Shown: positions 1-5,840, counted from the first letter of the stretch. The stretch: DNA of 8,828 nucleotides from Streptosporangiaceae bacterium (GCA_030050125.1 JASIJN010000035.1:1-8828); one strand, 5' to 3'. Notes: generated from the letters alone by a model not told the origin. Numbers and translations are program-made.

Positions 1-358
1 ATTGCCCCGGCGCACCTCCGGTCACCCCGTCCTGACACGCCGAGGGCGCCGGCTACTGCCCGCATGAGGACCAGGGCTCCGCAGACGAACCTGACGCTTC
101 ACCGTACTGTGCCAGCCACAGACCGCCCTGTTCGGGCGCGACGCAGCGCGGCCACGCTAGGGCCAAACTGCCGCCCAGATCGGCGGATCCCGCACGCTAA
201 AGGCAGCCGCCGGTCTTCACGCGGCGTGATGGCCGCCACGAGCCTTAGTGACCTGCTGACCCGGCGCCCAGAACGCTTCACTCCTTCGGCCCCCCGCCCG
301 GGCACCTTTACCTGATTCTGGGGCCCGGCTCCGGATGGCAGGCTCTGGCGAGTCTCCT
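1..358. other. Left-end stretch without a convincing gene
   Basis: No reading frame here has the composition of a real protein. The longest plus-strand frame (open from base 1 to 315, first ATG at 64) translates to Arg/Pro/Thr-rich sequence with no domain or hydrophobic segment, and its minus-strand counterparts look the same. Short plus-strand frames that close at 31-33 and 65-67 could be the 3' tail of a gene lying to the left, but they are too short to tell. I see no clear hairpin terminator after the lipoprotein gene that ends at 359. Confidence 0.5.
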
Positions 359-946
359 TCAGCCTGGTGAAGCAGCGGGGCAGCCAACAGACCCCGCCGA
401 GATGGAGACAATCTTGATCTTGCCCGGCGGATTCGAGATCTCGAGCGACAGGTAGCCGCGGATCGTCCCCGTCGTGGTCGTGATCGCGTACACCCCGCCG
501 TTCTCGGCACGCGTTGTCACGTGGCCGGGGTAGCGCATGCGCGCATCGGCCAGCGAGTCGCCGATGCGCAGGCCCCGCGGCGTCTTCCCGTTGAACGCCG
601 GTTCCCGCTTGTCAGTGAGGTTGCTGCCAGTCTGGTAGCCGACGAACCGGCCCCCGAGGAAGTACACCGAGAAGCTGGCCCAGTACAGCGCGGCGTCGAT
701 GGTGCAGTTCCCCTTCGCGTTCTGCACACCGCCCTGCGGGGAGCCGATCACCTTCGTCAGCGCGCTCACGGCCCGCTGCTGCGAATCGCCGAAGCGAACC
801 GGGCCCACCGCGTCACCCGATAGCACGACAGCCGGTTTCGGCGGGGCGACGGCCGCCGGGGACGACCCGGCGCACCCGGCCAGGGCGACCAGGACGAACG
901 CCAGGTAGCGCGCCTGCCGGCCGGGAAATGCCGCCTTGCCAGGCAT
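359..946 (-). CDS. Secreted lipoprotein, unknown function
   Basis: A 195-residue exported lipoprotein. The N-terminus is a classical lipoprotein signal: basic start (residues 1-13), hydrophobic core (14-23) and lipobox L22-A23-G24-C25, so Cys25 should be lipidated and anchored to the outer face of the membrane. The mature part is Ala/Pro-rich at first. It then carries two similar motifs, GPVRFGDS (48-55) and PRGLRIGDS (123-131), each followed by a helix-like stretch. That pattern resembles small BamE/SmpA-like repeats, but the assignment is inference. Cys81 and Cys189 could form a disulfide. The ATG at 946 was chosen over an in-frame start at 1051 because it places the signal peptide at the N-terminus and has AGGGGTG about 8 bases upstream. 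The gene diverges from the DUF4232-like gene. Lipoprotein status is firm; the function is unknown. Confidence 0.82.
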   Translation of the reverse strand: MPGKAAFPGRQARYLAFVLVALAGCAGSSPAAVAPPKPAVVLSGDAVGPVRFGDSQQRAVSALTKVIGSPQGGVQNAKGNCTIDAALYWASFSVYFLGGRFVGYQTGSNLTDKREPAFNGKTPRGLRIGDSLADARMRYPGHVTTRAENGGVYAITTTTGTIRGYLSLEISNPPGKIKIVSISAGSVGCPAASPG

Positions 947-1353
947 CGTGGCGCACCCCTGTCCTCGGTAGTGCAATCCCGGTTTGCCAACAACCCTGAC
1001 TGTAGTGCCAGCCGAGGCGCGTCCTGGACTCGATCTTGCGCGCCTCGCCATTACCGGGCGACGTTATTCATCAAGGTGCCGCTCGGCTCGCCGGTCGGCG
1101 GTCGCAGATTAACCATTCGGGTGCGGCATCTACCGCCACGCATGGCCGCGGCGGGAGGCGCGATATCGGCGGCTCGCGATCGTGGTTCGGGTCACGGCCG
1201 GTTACGGCCCAGCCCGGCACGGCGAGCGGCTGGCGCCTCGGCACGTGAGGGTGCCGGGACGGGCCTGGGGAGGGCTCCCCAGGCCATCCAGGCCGACCGC
1301 GCAGTCGTAAACGGGTGCATTGGTCCTTACATCGGAAGCACAAGGGGGATGTC
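947..1353. other. Divergent intergenic region
   Basis: This is the 407-base space between the leftward lipoprotein gene and the rightward DUF4232-like gene, so it must hold both promoters. Frames through it (for example 971-1405 plus) are Arg/Ala/Gly-rich and look non-coding. A TACAGT box, read on the minus strand, lies upstream of the lipoprotein gene, but it lacks a clear -35. The one striking element is the palindrome at 1262-1285. Confidence 0.55.
1262..1285. promoter_or_regulatory. Perfect inverted repeat upstream of the DUF4232-like gene
   Basis: GGCCTGGGGA (1262-1271) is followed by the four bases GGGC and then its exact reverse complement TCCCCAGGCC (1276-1285). It ends 68 bases before the ATG at 1354. 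There is no T-run and it lies between divergent genes, so a terminator is unlikely. A dimeric-regulator operator or an RNA hairpin in a 5' leader are the plausible readings. Confidence 0.45.
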
Positions 1354-1953
1354 ATGCACCTTCCAGCTCACTGCCGGCCGCGGCTGGCCGGCGCCGTTGT
1401 CATAGCCAGCGCCGTAGCGCTGATGCCGGTCGCCGCCTCCGCCGCCGCCGGTTCCGTGCCGACGCCGGCGCGGGCATCAGGCACGCCGCGCTGCGCCACA
1501 TCCGGCCTGGTCGTCTGGCTGGACGTGCCGCCGGGCAACGACTACGCCGGCGGCGCCGCCTACTACCTGGAGTTCACCAACCTGTCCGGGCATGCCTGCA
1601 CGCTGCGCGGGTATCCCGGGGTCTCGGCGGTCAGCCTTGGCGGCCGCCAGATCGGCAGCCCGGCAGGCTGGGGCCGCCCGGCGACCACCACGGTCCGGCT
1701 CGCCAGCGGGGCAACCGCCACCGCGAGCCTGCAGATCGCCGACCCGGGGGTCTACGGCAACCGGTGCCTGCTGCCCCCGCCATGGAAGCAGCCGTGGCGG
1801 CCGGGAACGCTGCCCACCGCCGCCGGGCTGCGCGTCTACCCGCCCAACCAGGCCGCCTCCAAAGTGATCCCGTACCCGTTCTCCGCCTGCGCGCACACCG
1901 GGCTGGTCTACATCCACGTCGGCTCGGTAAGTGCCGGGGGTCCCCCTGAATAG
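1354..1953 (+). CDS. Secreted DUF4232-like protein
   Basis: A 199-residue exported protein. Residues 1-30 are a signal peptide: basic start, hydrophobic core from about 11, and an Ala-rich end with a likely cleavage site after A28-S-A30. The mature domain has the marks of the actinobacterial DUF4232 family: a Cys near the start (C47), the segment YYLEFTNLSGHACTLRGYPGV (70-90), then a Gly-rich turn and a Ser/Thr/Ala strand. The four mature cysteines (47, 82, 137, 179) suggest two disulfides. The family is extracellular and of unknown function. The start at 1354 was preferred over the upstream ATG at 1315 because AAGGGGG (1342-1348) sits 5 bases before it and the signal peptide then begins correctly. 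It appears monocistronic, with a candidate hairpin just downstream. Confidence 0.85.
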   Translation: MHLPAHCRPRLAGAVVIASAVALMPVAASAAAGSVPTPARASGTPRCATSGLVVWLDVPPGNDYAGGAAYYLEFTNLSGHACTLRGYPGVSAVSLGGRQIGSPAGWGRPATTTVRLASGATATASLQIADPGVYGNRCLLPPPWKQPWRPGTLPTAAGLRVYPPNQAASKVIPYPFSACAHTGLVYIHVGSVSAGGPPE

Positions 1954-1975
1954 AGCCACGCGCCGCCCGCCGGGC

Positions 1976-2003
1976 CGCGATGGCTGGCTACCCGGCCATC
2001 GCG
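1976..2003 (+). terminator. Candidate hairpin terminator after the DUF4232-like gene
   Basis: CGCGATGGC (1976-1984) and GCCATCGCG (1995-2003) are exact reverse complements around a 10-base loop, starting 23 bases after the stop codon. No U-tract follows, which is common for actinobacterial terminators. The placement is good, but function is inferred. Confidence 0.42.
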
Positions 2004-2253
2004 CTGGCCTTCGGGCGGCACCCGGCCTCGACAGCACACCCAGCAAGCCGCCATGTGACAGCCCGGCCCTCGGACCCCGGCGAGGCGCAGCGAACGCCCG
2101 CCCCGCGGCTCCAGCTAACCGCCCGGTTCGCCGATTTGTGCGGCTCAGAGGCAACGCTGCCCTATGGTGACCCCCGCACAGATCTGCCAGCTCTGGTGTG
2201 AGGCGGCCCGCCCAGATGTTCGGTGACAATCGCGAGGTACTCGTAGCGTCTGC

Positions 2254-2291
2254 TACCAATCTGGTAATCAGGTTGGCTCACAGCGTACGGT
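2254..2291 (+). promoter_or_regulatory. Putative leaderless promoter with overlapping inverted repeat
   Basis: TACGGT (2286-2291) fits the actinobacterial -10 pattern TANNNT and ends 7 bases before the ATG at 2299. Transcription would therefore begin at or next to the start codon, giving a leaderless mRNA. No Shine-Dalgarno sequence precedes that ATG, which agrees. There is no good TTGAC-type -35. Instead, TACCA-ATC-TGGTA (2254-2266), a 5-3-5 inverted repeat flanked by CTG and CAG, covers part of the -35 position. An activator- or repressor-controlled promoter is a reasonable inference. Confidence 0.4.
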
Positions 2292-2298
2292 TTCCATC

Positions 2299-2631
2299 AT
2301 GTGGTGGCAGTACGCCCTATGGGGCGTGGCGGGCGCCGGCGCGGCACGGGCGGTAAGTTGCGCGGAAGCCATTCCTCGCGTCAAGGGGCCGCCGTGGCGG
2401 TTCCCCTACGGCCCGGGTGGGGGCATGTACGCGCTGGCAGCGTTCTTGCATTGTTTCGTTGCCCTGGCGGTGACGGGAGCGGCTGCCGCTCAATCAGCTA
2501 TGTTCCGTCATGCGCTCATCGCTCTTGGCCTTGGTGCCGGGGCATCTATAGCCTTGAAAACGGTAAGCGGGTACACCCTGGCATTGCTGCCCCGGCCACC
2601 TGATGACGGGAATAATAATGACGGCGGATGA
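2299..2631 (+). CDS. Small three-helix membrane protein
   Basis: A 110-residue integral membrane protein that I do not recognise. Hydrophobic segments lie at about residues 4-20, 43-64 and 70-97. A Pro/Arg/Gly-rich loop (25-42) separates the first two, and a short acidic, Asn/Gly-rich tail follows the last. C21 and C52 lie in or next to helices. No catalytic motif is visible. The start codon has no Shine-Dalgarno sequence but a TANNNT box 7 bases upstream, suggesting leaderless initiation. The 3' end overlaps the next gene, so the two are co-transcribed and probably translationally coupled. Two co-expressed membrane proteins often form one complex, but that is inference. Codon choice is less G/C-biased than in neighbouring genes. 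Confidence 0.68.
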   Translation: MWWQYALWGVAGAGAARAVSCAEAIPRVKGPPWRFPYGPGGGMYALAAFLHCFVALAVTGAAAAQSAMFRHALIALGLGAGASIALKTVSGYTLALLPRPPDDGNNNDGG

Positions 2632-3931
2632 TGGTTTCACGCGGCGATTGCTAGTTGCGCTCGCCGATGTATCCCCCGCCTTGCAAACTCGTCCGGAGCT
2701 GGCAACGGGTGGTTTCGGGCGGCGACTACTGGCGGCACTCGCGGATGCATACCCCGCGTCCCACCCAATTCATACTGAGGAAGAGCCGCGCCAAAGCTCC
2801 AGTGAGCCAGCGGCAAACCCTGCCGGCCGGTATGTGCATATCCCCGAGATCGACCGCAGGCGAACCGTGCCGTTCGACCTCTTGCCCGCCCCCGAACGGG
2901 GGGCGGTGATGCAGCGGGTACAGCAACTCACCGAGTCCCTCGAAGGAGCGATCGACGAAGGAACCAGCGCCTCCCTCGACCGGCTGATCGAATCCTGGGT
3001 CGGCGGCTGGATCGCGACCGTGGAAAGCGAGTACGTCGACCACTGCGCCGTCATCAGCATCCATCGCGGGCAGGCCCGGCACTGGCTGACCGAGGCTACC
3101 GTCACCGCCGGGCACGAAAGGGAGAAACTCGATCGTATCCAAGCTGACTACTCCGCCTGCCGGTTGCGTCTTACTGCGGAGCAGGCAGACCAGGCAATCG
3201 GTAGCCGCAGCAGGACCGGACCCGCTGCTGTCGCCCTGCTCGTCCTGGCTGGAGCGCTCGCGGTCACCGTGGCGTTCAGGAATACGGTGGCATTGGCGCT
3301 GCCGACGCTATCAGGACTACTGGCCTGGCTGGCGGCGGCGGGAGCCACTTCCCTGGCCATGGCAACGGCCGCGAGCGCAGGCATCTCTCTCCGCGCGGCG
3401 GCCTCCCTGCGCCCAGCGCCGCGCCGCTTCCGCCCGCAGGCCGGGCGTATTGGCTCTGGGCTGTTCACGATCTTGATCACAGTCGCCTGGGCAGGTCTCG
3501 GACTGGCCGCGATCCTCATTCCGCTGCTCGGGACCGGCGTACATTCCGCCTCACTGGCGGCATTGTTCTCCGGCACGGCCTACTTCACCAGCGGTACCTG
3601 CACCATATTCCTAGCCGAACAGCTTTACGACCCCGACTACTCCGCCTTCCGCCGGCTGGAGAGAAAGTTCAGCGCCCAGGCCAGGTTCGTAGCTAAGGCC
3701 GAGGCCGAAAGGGAGCGTGCGGAGGCGGCGCTAGAGCAGCACGATGGAGAACTGCAGCGGGAAGACCAGCGGCGCGCGGCCACGATCGACAGCCGTCGGG
3801 CACTGGGAGCCGAGGCTGCCAGCTATGCACGAGTTTTGATGGCAAGCATGCTGCGGGATCCAGCTAAAGCCACCCTAACCGAGGCCGAACCTGCTCCAGA
3901 GCCCACTCACCGATCCCAGGGTTCCGCCTAA
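2618..3931 (+). CDS. Four-helix membrane protein with duplicated N-terminal motif and coiled coil
   Basis: About 437 residues; family not recognised. Residues 6-21 and 32-47 are a tandem repeat, GFTRRLLVALADVSPA and GFGRRLLAALADAYPA. The short amphipathic-helix look recalls the effector-associated adaptor motifs of bacterial conflict systems, a loose resemblance only. A polar, acidic linker follows. Residues ~75-200 form a soluble helical domain with a conserved-looking Trp-rich patch (SWVGGWIATVESEY, ~126-139). Membrane segments lie at about 202-221, 223-246, 281-305 and 310-333, with a basic loop between the pairs. Residues ~345-410 are strongly charged heptad-like coiled coil, and the tail is Pro/Glu-rich. 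No enzyme motif is seen. The ATG at 2618 was preferred because GGGA lies 6 bases upstream; an in-frame ATG at 2603 is possible. Either start overlaps the preceding gene. A/T-ending codons (cta, gta, ata, tca) are commoner than nearby, hinting at horizontal origin. Confidence 0.78.
   Translation: MTADDGFTRRLLVALADVSPALQTRPELATGGFGRRLLAALADAYPASHPIHTEEEPRQSSSEPAANPAGRYVHIPEIDRRRTVPFDLLPAPERGAVMQRVQQLTESLEGAIDEGTSASLDRLIESWVGGWIATVESEYVDHCAVISIHRGQARHWLTEATVTAGHEREKLDRIQADYSACRLRLTAEQADQAIGSRSRTGPAAVALLVLAGALAVTVAFRNTVALALPTLSGLLAWLAAAGATSLAMATAASAGISLRAAASLRPAPRRFRPQAGRIGSGLFTILITVAWAGLGLAAILIPLLGTGVHSASLAALFSGTAYFTSGTCTIFLAEQLYDPDYSAFRRLERKFSAQARFVAKAEAERERAEAALEQHDGELQREDQRRAATIDSRRALGAEAASYARVLMASMLRDPAKATLTEAEPAPEPTHRSQGSA
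2633..2758 (+). repeat. Intragenic tandem duplication, two units 78 bases apart
   Basis: The 48 bases from 2633 and the 48 bases from 2711 match at 36 positions by my alignment, without gaps. They encode the duplicated GF-RRLL-ALAD--PA motif at the N-terminus of the membrane protein. Most differences are silent or conservative, consistent with an old duplication kept by selection. Confidence 0.7.
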
Positions 3932-4347
3932 TTCAGGTCGGCAGACCACTCATAAACGAACGCTGTTCAAAGTCGGAGCACGAGGTAATCTGTTCTCGCA
4001 CAGGGGGACTCCGCATCGCCGCCGAACGTTGGTGGCGCATATCATCCGACTCTGCATCGATCGAGGATGCCGTCAGGCGCCAACGCGCCGATCGGCGGCT
4101 GGCGAGTGCTTTTGACGCCACGGCCGGTGATGCCTGGGTCCGGCTGAGCCGTCCGCCTGGCTGACGGGCAGCACGCATCATCCGGCCCGATTTGAGCCGA
4201 GCGGCTGTCGTAGGACACGAGCTGGAAACGGTGGCGCAAGGCCGGCCTCGCCACCGCCGAGCAGTCCGGCGGCCTGCCGCTGCCGACTGGCGCGGTGACC
4301 GGATCTGACGCACCATCGCCTGGTCACCAGGCGGGGCGCCATTACCG
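3932..4347. other. Region with a start-less open frame, possibly a gene remnant
   Basis: No complete gene is seen between the membrane module and the minus-strand gene ending at 4348. A plus-strand frame is open from the end of the membrane gene to a TGA at 4160-4162. Its last ~50 codons read like real protein (an AAERWWRISSD segment, then a charged helix, then AFDATAGDAWVRLSR), with about two thirds of codons ending in G or C. It has no ATG or GTG start and no Shine-Dalgarno sequence. Past the TGA the same frame stays open to about 4304. This fits a decayed 3' gene fragment; chance is not excluded. The opposite-strand frame 3933-4502 looks like its shadow. Confidence 0.35.
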
Positions 4348-4917
4348 TCAGGGTGTCCGACGGCGCCAGCGACCGCCGGCGCGTCCGCGGCTCTGGCTCC
4401 CGGGCCCGTCACGGTCATCTGGGCGGCGTGGCCGACCGGAGACCGTCCCGAGCAGGCGCGCCATGACCGGTTCGGTTCTCGGCTCGGCCAGCGCGATCGC
4501 ACCGCCCGGCTGGCCCGGCTTCGGCCGCCGCGGCTCCCGCACGCCGACAGCGGGAGGCCGGCGCCCGCGCCACGGTCCGTGGCCCAGCCCGCCGGCCCGG
4601 TCCAGCAGCCACCTGGCCGGAGCCGTCAGCGCGATATAGAGCGGATTGCTGATCAACAGCATCAGGAAGCGGCGCCGGCGCCAGGAACGACGAACCCTCC
4701 GCGGCGGACCAGGAGCACGTCGCGCCACCCGCGCGCCCGGCCCCGGGTACCGCCGCACTCGATGCCGCCTCGGCCGCGCCGAGAGAGCCGCCGGTCCGGC
4801 GAGCACGTACCGCCGCAGCGACTCACCCGCCACCACGATCACCGGCGAGAAGGCGACGATGAGGAGGCAGGCGGCAGCGGCACGCAGGAACCGCCAGACC
4901 ACCCGAACGCGCCTCAT
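4348..4917 (-). CDS. Small basic membrane protein, unknown
   Basis: A 189-residue protein with a strong hydrophobic segment at residues 11-31 after a basic start (positive-inside, so the N-terminus should be cytoplasmic) and a weaker one at ~84-101 (FLMLLISNPLYIALTAP). An Arg/Pro-rich stretch lies between them. From ~125 comes REPRRPKPGQPGGAIALAEP, a motif type I associate with small hypothetical actinobacterial proteins; this is from memory, not a search. The tail from ~160 is very Arg/Gly-rich and may be unstructured or read past a damaged end. The ATG at 4917 lies 7 bases after the stop of the recombinase fragment; GAGG sits only 2 bases upstream, closer than usual, so the GTG at codon 6 or 7 is an alternative start. 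No function is assigned. Confidence 0.55.
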   Translation of the reverse strand: MRRVRVVWRFLRAAAACLLIVAFSPVIVVAGESLRRYVLAGPAALSARPRRHRVRRYPGPGARVARRAPGPPRRVRRSWRRRRFLMLLISNPLYIALTAPARWLLDRAGGLGHGPWRGRRPPAVGVREPRRPKPGQPGGAIALAEPRTEPVMARLLGTVSGRPRRPDDRDGPGSQSRGRAGGRWRRRTP

Positions 4918-4927
4918 TACCTCATTA
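4912..4927. repeat. Perfect 8-bp tandem direct repeat
   Basis: CCTCATTA occurs twice back to back (4912-4919 and 4920-4927). On the minus strand this reads TAATGAGG twice, supplying the TAA stop of the recombinase fragment and the GAGG-TA-ATG start region of the next gene. Confidence 0.75.
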
Positions 4928-5293
4928 TGCGCGAACCCGGCAGCGGGCGGCCCAGCTCGGACGTCGTCCGCCGCTGCGGCCGGGGGCTTCCAGGTCGCGT
5001 GCGAAGCACTCGATGCCGGCGCGGCGGGCAGCGAACAGCGGCAGTCGGTGCTGCCGGCGCCAGGCTGCGTACTGGCGCAGGTCTAGCTCGCAGGCCTGGC
5101 GGGTCAGGCCGGTGTAACCGCCGAGGAACCCGGCTAGAGCGAGCCGGTCGGTGTTCATGAACACCGGCGCGACCGGGACACGGTGCGGGCGGCGATTGCC
5201 TCCGATGCCGCGCCGAAATACACGCGCAGGCCTGCGGGGTCGATCGTGGACGGGGTCGAGCGGGACAGCCAACTGCTCGAACGTGGCGAACAA
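4925..5293 (-). pseudogene. Truncated tyrosine recombinase, N-terminal fragment
   Basis: A 122-codon frame (first codon TTG at 5293). From about residue 46 it reads MNTDRLALAGFLGGYTGLTR, then a helix (LDLRQYAAWRRQH), then LPLFAARRAGIECFARDLEA. This is the SAM-like core-binding domain that opens phage-type integrases. In that family this domain binds core-site DNA and is followed by a ~180-residue catalytic domain with R-H-R-H-Y residues. Here the similarity stops after ARDLEA (~residue 105), and the frame ends 17 codons later in Arg/Ser/Pro-rich sequence. No catalytic motif appears in the other frames downstream, so the fragment cannot recombine DNA. The first 45 codons are unrecognised, and the original start may be the ATG at 5158, inside an 18-bp palindrome. 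It marks this patch as a site of past recombination. Confidence 0.68.
5149..5166. promoter_or_regulatory. Perfect 18-bp palindrome at recombinase fragment
   Basis: CGGTGTTCATGAACACCG equals its own reverse complement over all 18 bases. It lies within the recombinase reading frame, centred on the possible ATG start at 5158, and could have been an autoregulatory operator or protein-binding site. The role is inferred; the palindrome itself is directly visible. Confidence 0.45.
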
Positions 5294-5336
5294 GCAGGCG
5301 CCGAGTCACAGGCCGCGGCCGCTGCTGATACTGGCC

Positions 5337-5350
5337 GGTGTCGTGACACC
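5337..5350. promoter_or_regulatory. Inverted repeat upstream of VOC gene
   Basis: GGTGTC-GT-GACACC is a perfect 6-2-6 inverted repeat ending 9 bases before the ATG at 5360, where a Shine-Dalgarno sequence would normally sit; none is visible. A repressor bound here would block transcription or translation initiation. It shares the GGTGT/ACACC half-sites of the palindrome at 5149-5166, though the spacing differs by 2 bases. Confidence 0.4.
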
Positions 5351-5359
5351 CTGCTTACC

Positions 5360-5740
5360 ATGGCTCACTACAGCACGATCGCGAAGATCGTCATTGATGT
5401 CCCGCCTGGGGAGCACGACCGCGAGCTGGCATTCTGGCGGGGCGCGGCAGGCCAGGAGCTGCCCCAGATCTGGTCTGACGAGTATCACGGAGGCATGCTG
5501 CCCGGTCACGACCTGATGCTGCTAGTGCAGCGTCTGGACGCCGGCGCACCGCGCGTTCACCTCGACATCCACGCCGACAACCTCGATGCCGAGGTGGCGC
5601 GGCTGGAGCGGCTCGGCGCAGAGCGGGTGAGCCAGGTGCAATCGTGGTGGGTCATGCGCGACCCGGCGGGCTTGGTGTTCTGCGTGCTGCCCGAGTCGCC
5701 GGGCTCGCTGACTGGCGAGAACGCGCAGCACTGGGACTAA
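5360..5740 (+). CDS. VOC-family (glyoxalase/bleomycin-resistance fold) protein
   Basis: A 126-residue single-domain cytoplasmic protein of the vicinal-oxygen-chelate superfamily. Visible marks are an opening strand-helix (KIVIDVPPGEHDRELAFWRGAAG, residues 9-31), a central RVHLDIHADNLDAEVARLERLGAERV (65-90) in which His67 sits at a usual metal-ligand position, and the closing WWVMRDPAGLVFCVLPE (96-112), whose Glu112 is the usual last ligand. The domain order and ~125-residue length match the glyoxalase-like group found widely in actinobacteria, which often acts on or sequesters small molecules; the substrate is unknown. The ATG at 5360 was chosen because the in-frame extension to 5183 is low-complexity Ala/Arg/Gln and falls outside the fold. 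No Shine-Dalgarno sequence is visible, and an inverted repeat sits immediately upstream. The gene is convergent with the AAA ATPase gene. Confidence 0.88.
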   Translation: MAHYSTIAKIVIDVPPGEHDRELAFWRGAAGQELPQIWSDEYHGGMLPGHDLMLLVQRLDAGAPRVHLDIHADNLDAEVARLERLGAERVSQVQSWWVMRDPAGLVFCVLPESPGSLTGENAQHWD

Positions 5741-5782
5741 CGCACTCGCGAAACCACCGGCACCACCTCAATGGCGGCGCGC

Positions 5783-5840
5783 GGAGCGTAGTCAGCGGAA
5801 CGCCCTGGCAGACGACCGGATCGCTGAAGATTAACGCTCC
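5783..5840. terminator. Nested inverted repeats between convergent genes
   Basis: GGAGCGT (5783-5789) pairs with ACGCTCC (5834-5840). Inside it, TCAGCG (5792-5797) pairs with CGCTGA (5822-5827). Together they form a two-part stem with an asymmetric internal loop and a 24-base apical loop. It lies between the stop of the VOC gene (5740) and the stop of the AAA gene (5922). A bidirectional terminator or a structured 3' UTR is the simplest reading. There is no U-tract on either strand. Confidence 0.33.

Larger units (their letters stand above)
1954..2298. other. Intergenic region before the membrane module
   Basis: These 345 bases lie between the DUF4232-like gene and the 110-residue membrane protein gene. 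They hold the hairpin at 1976-2003 and, at the right end, an operator-like repeat with a promoter box (2254-2291). Short frames across the stretch (such as 1980-2201) have no domain-like composition. Base composition becomes less GC-rich from about 2220 onward. Confidence 0.5.

Noticed and set aside
64..315. Plus-strand 83-codon frame at the left end
   Set aside because: Low-complexity Arg/Pro/Thr composition, no ribosome binding site and no recognisable feature.
971..1405. Plus-strand 144-codon frame across the divergent intergenic region
   Set aside because: Arg/Ala/Gly-rich, runs through the perfect palindrome and into the DUF4232-like gene in another frame, and has no domain.
1477..2259. 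Minus-strand 260-codon frame
   Set aside because: Antisense to the DUF4232-like gene, whose signal peptide, cysteines and ribosome binding site are convincing; the translation is Gly/Arg/Ala-rich noise.
3933..4502. Minus-strand 189-codon frame
   Set aside because: Arg/Ser/Pro-rich with no domain or hydrophobic segment. It overlaps the end of the better-supported gene at 4348-4917 and looks like the shadow of a plus-strand frame.
5183..5359. Extended start for the VOC protein
   Set aside because: The extra 59 codons are low-complexity, lie outside the VOC fold, and overlap the recombinase fragment on the other strand.
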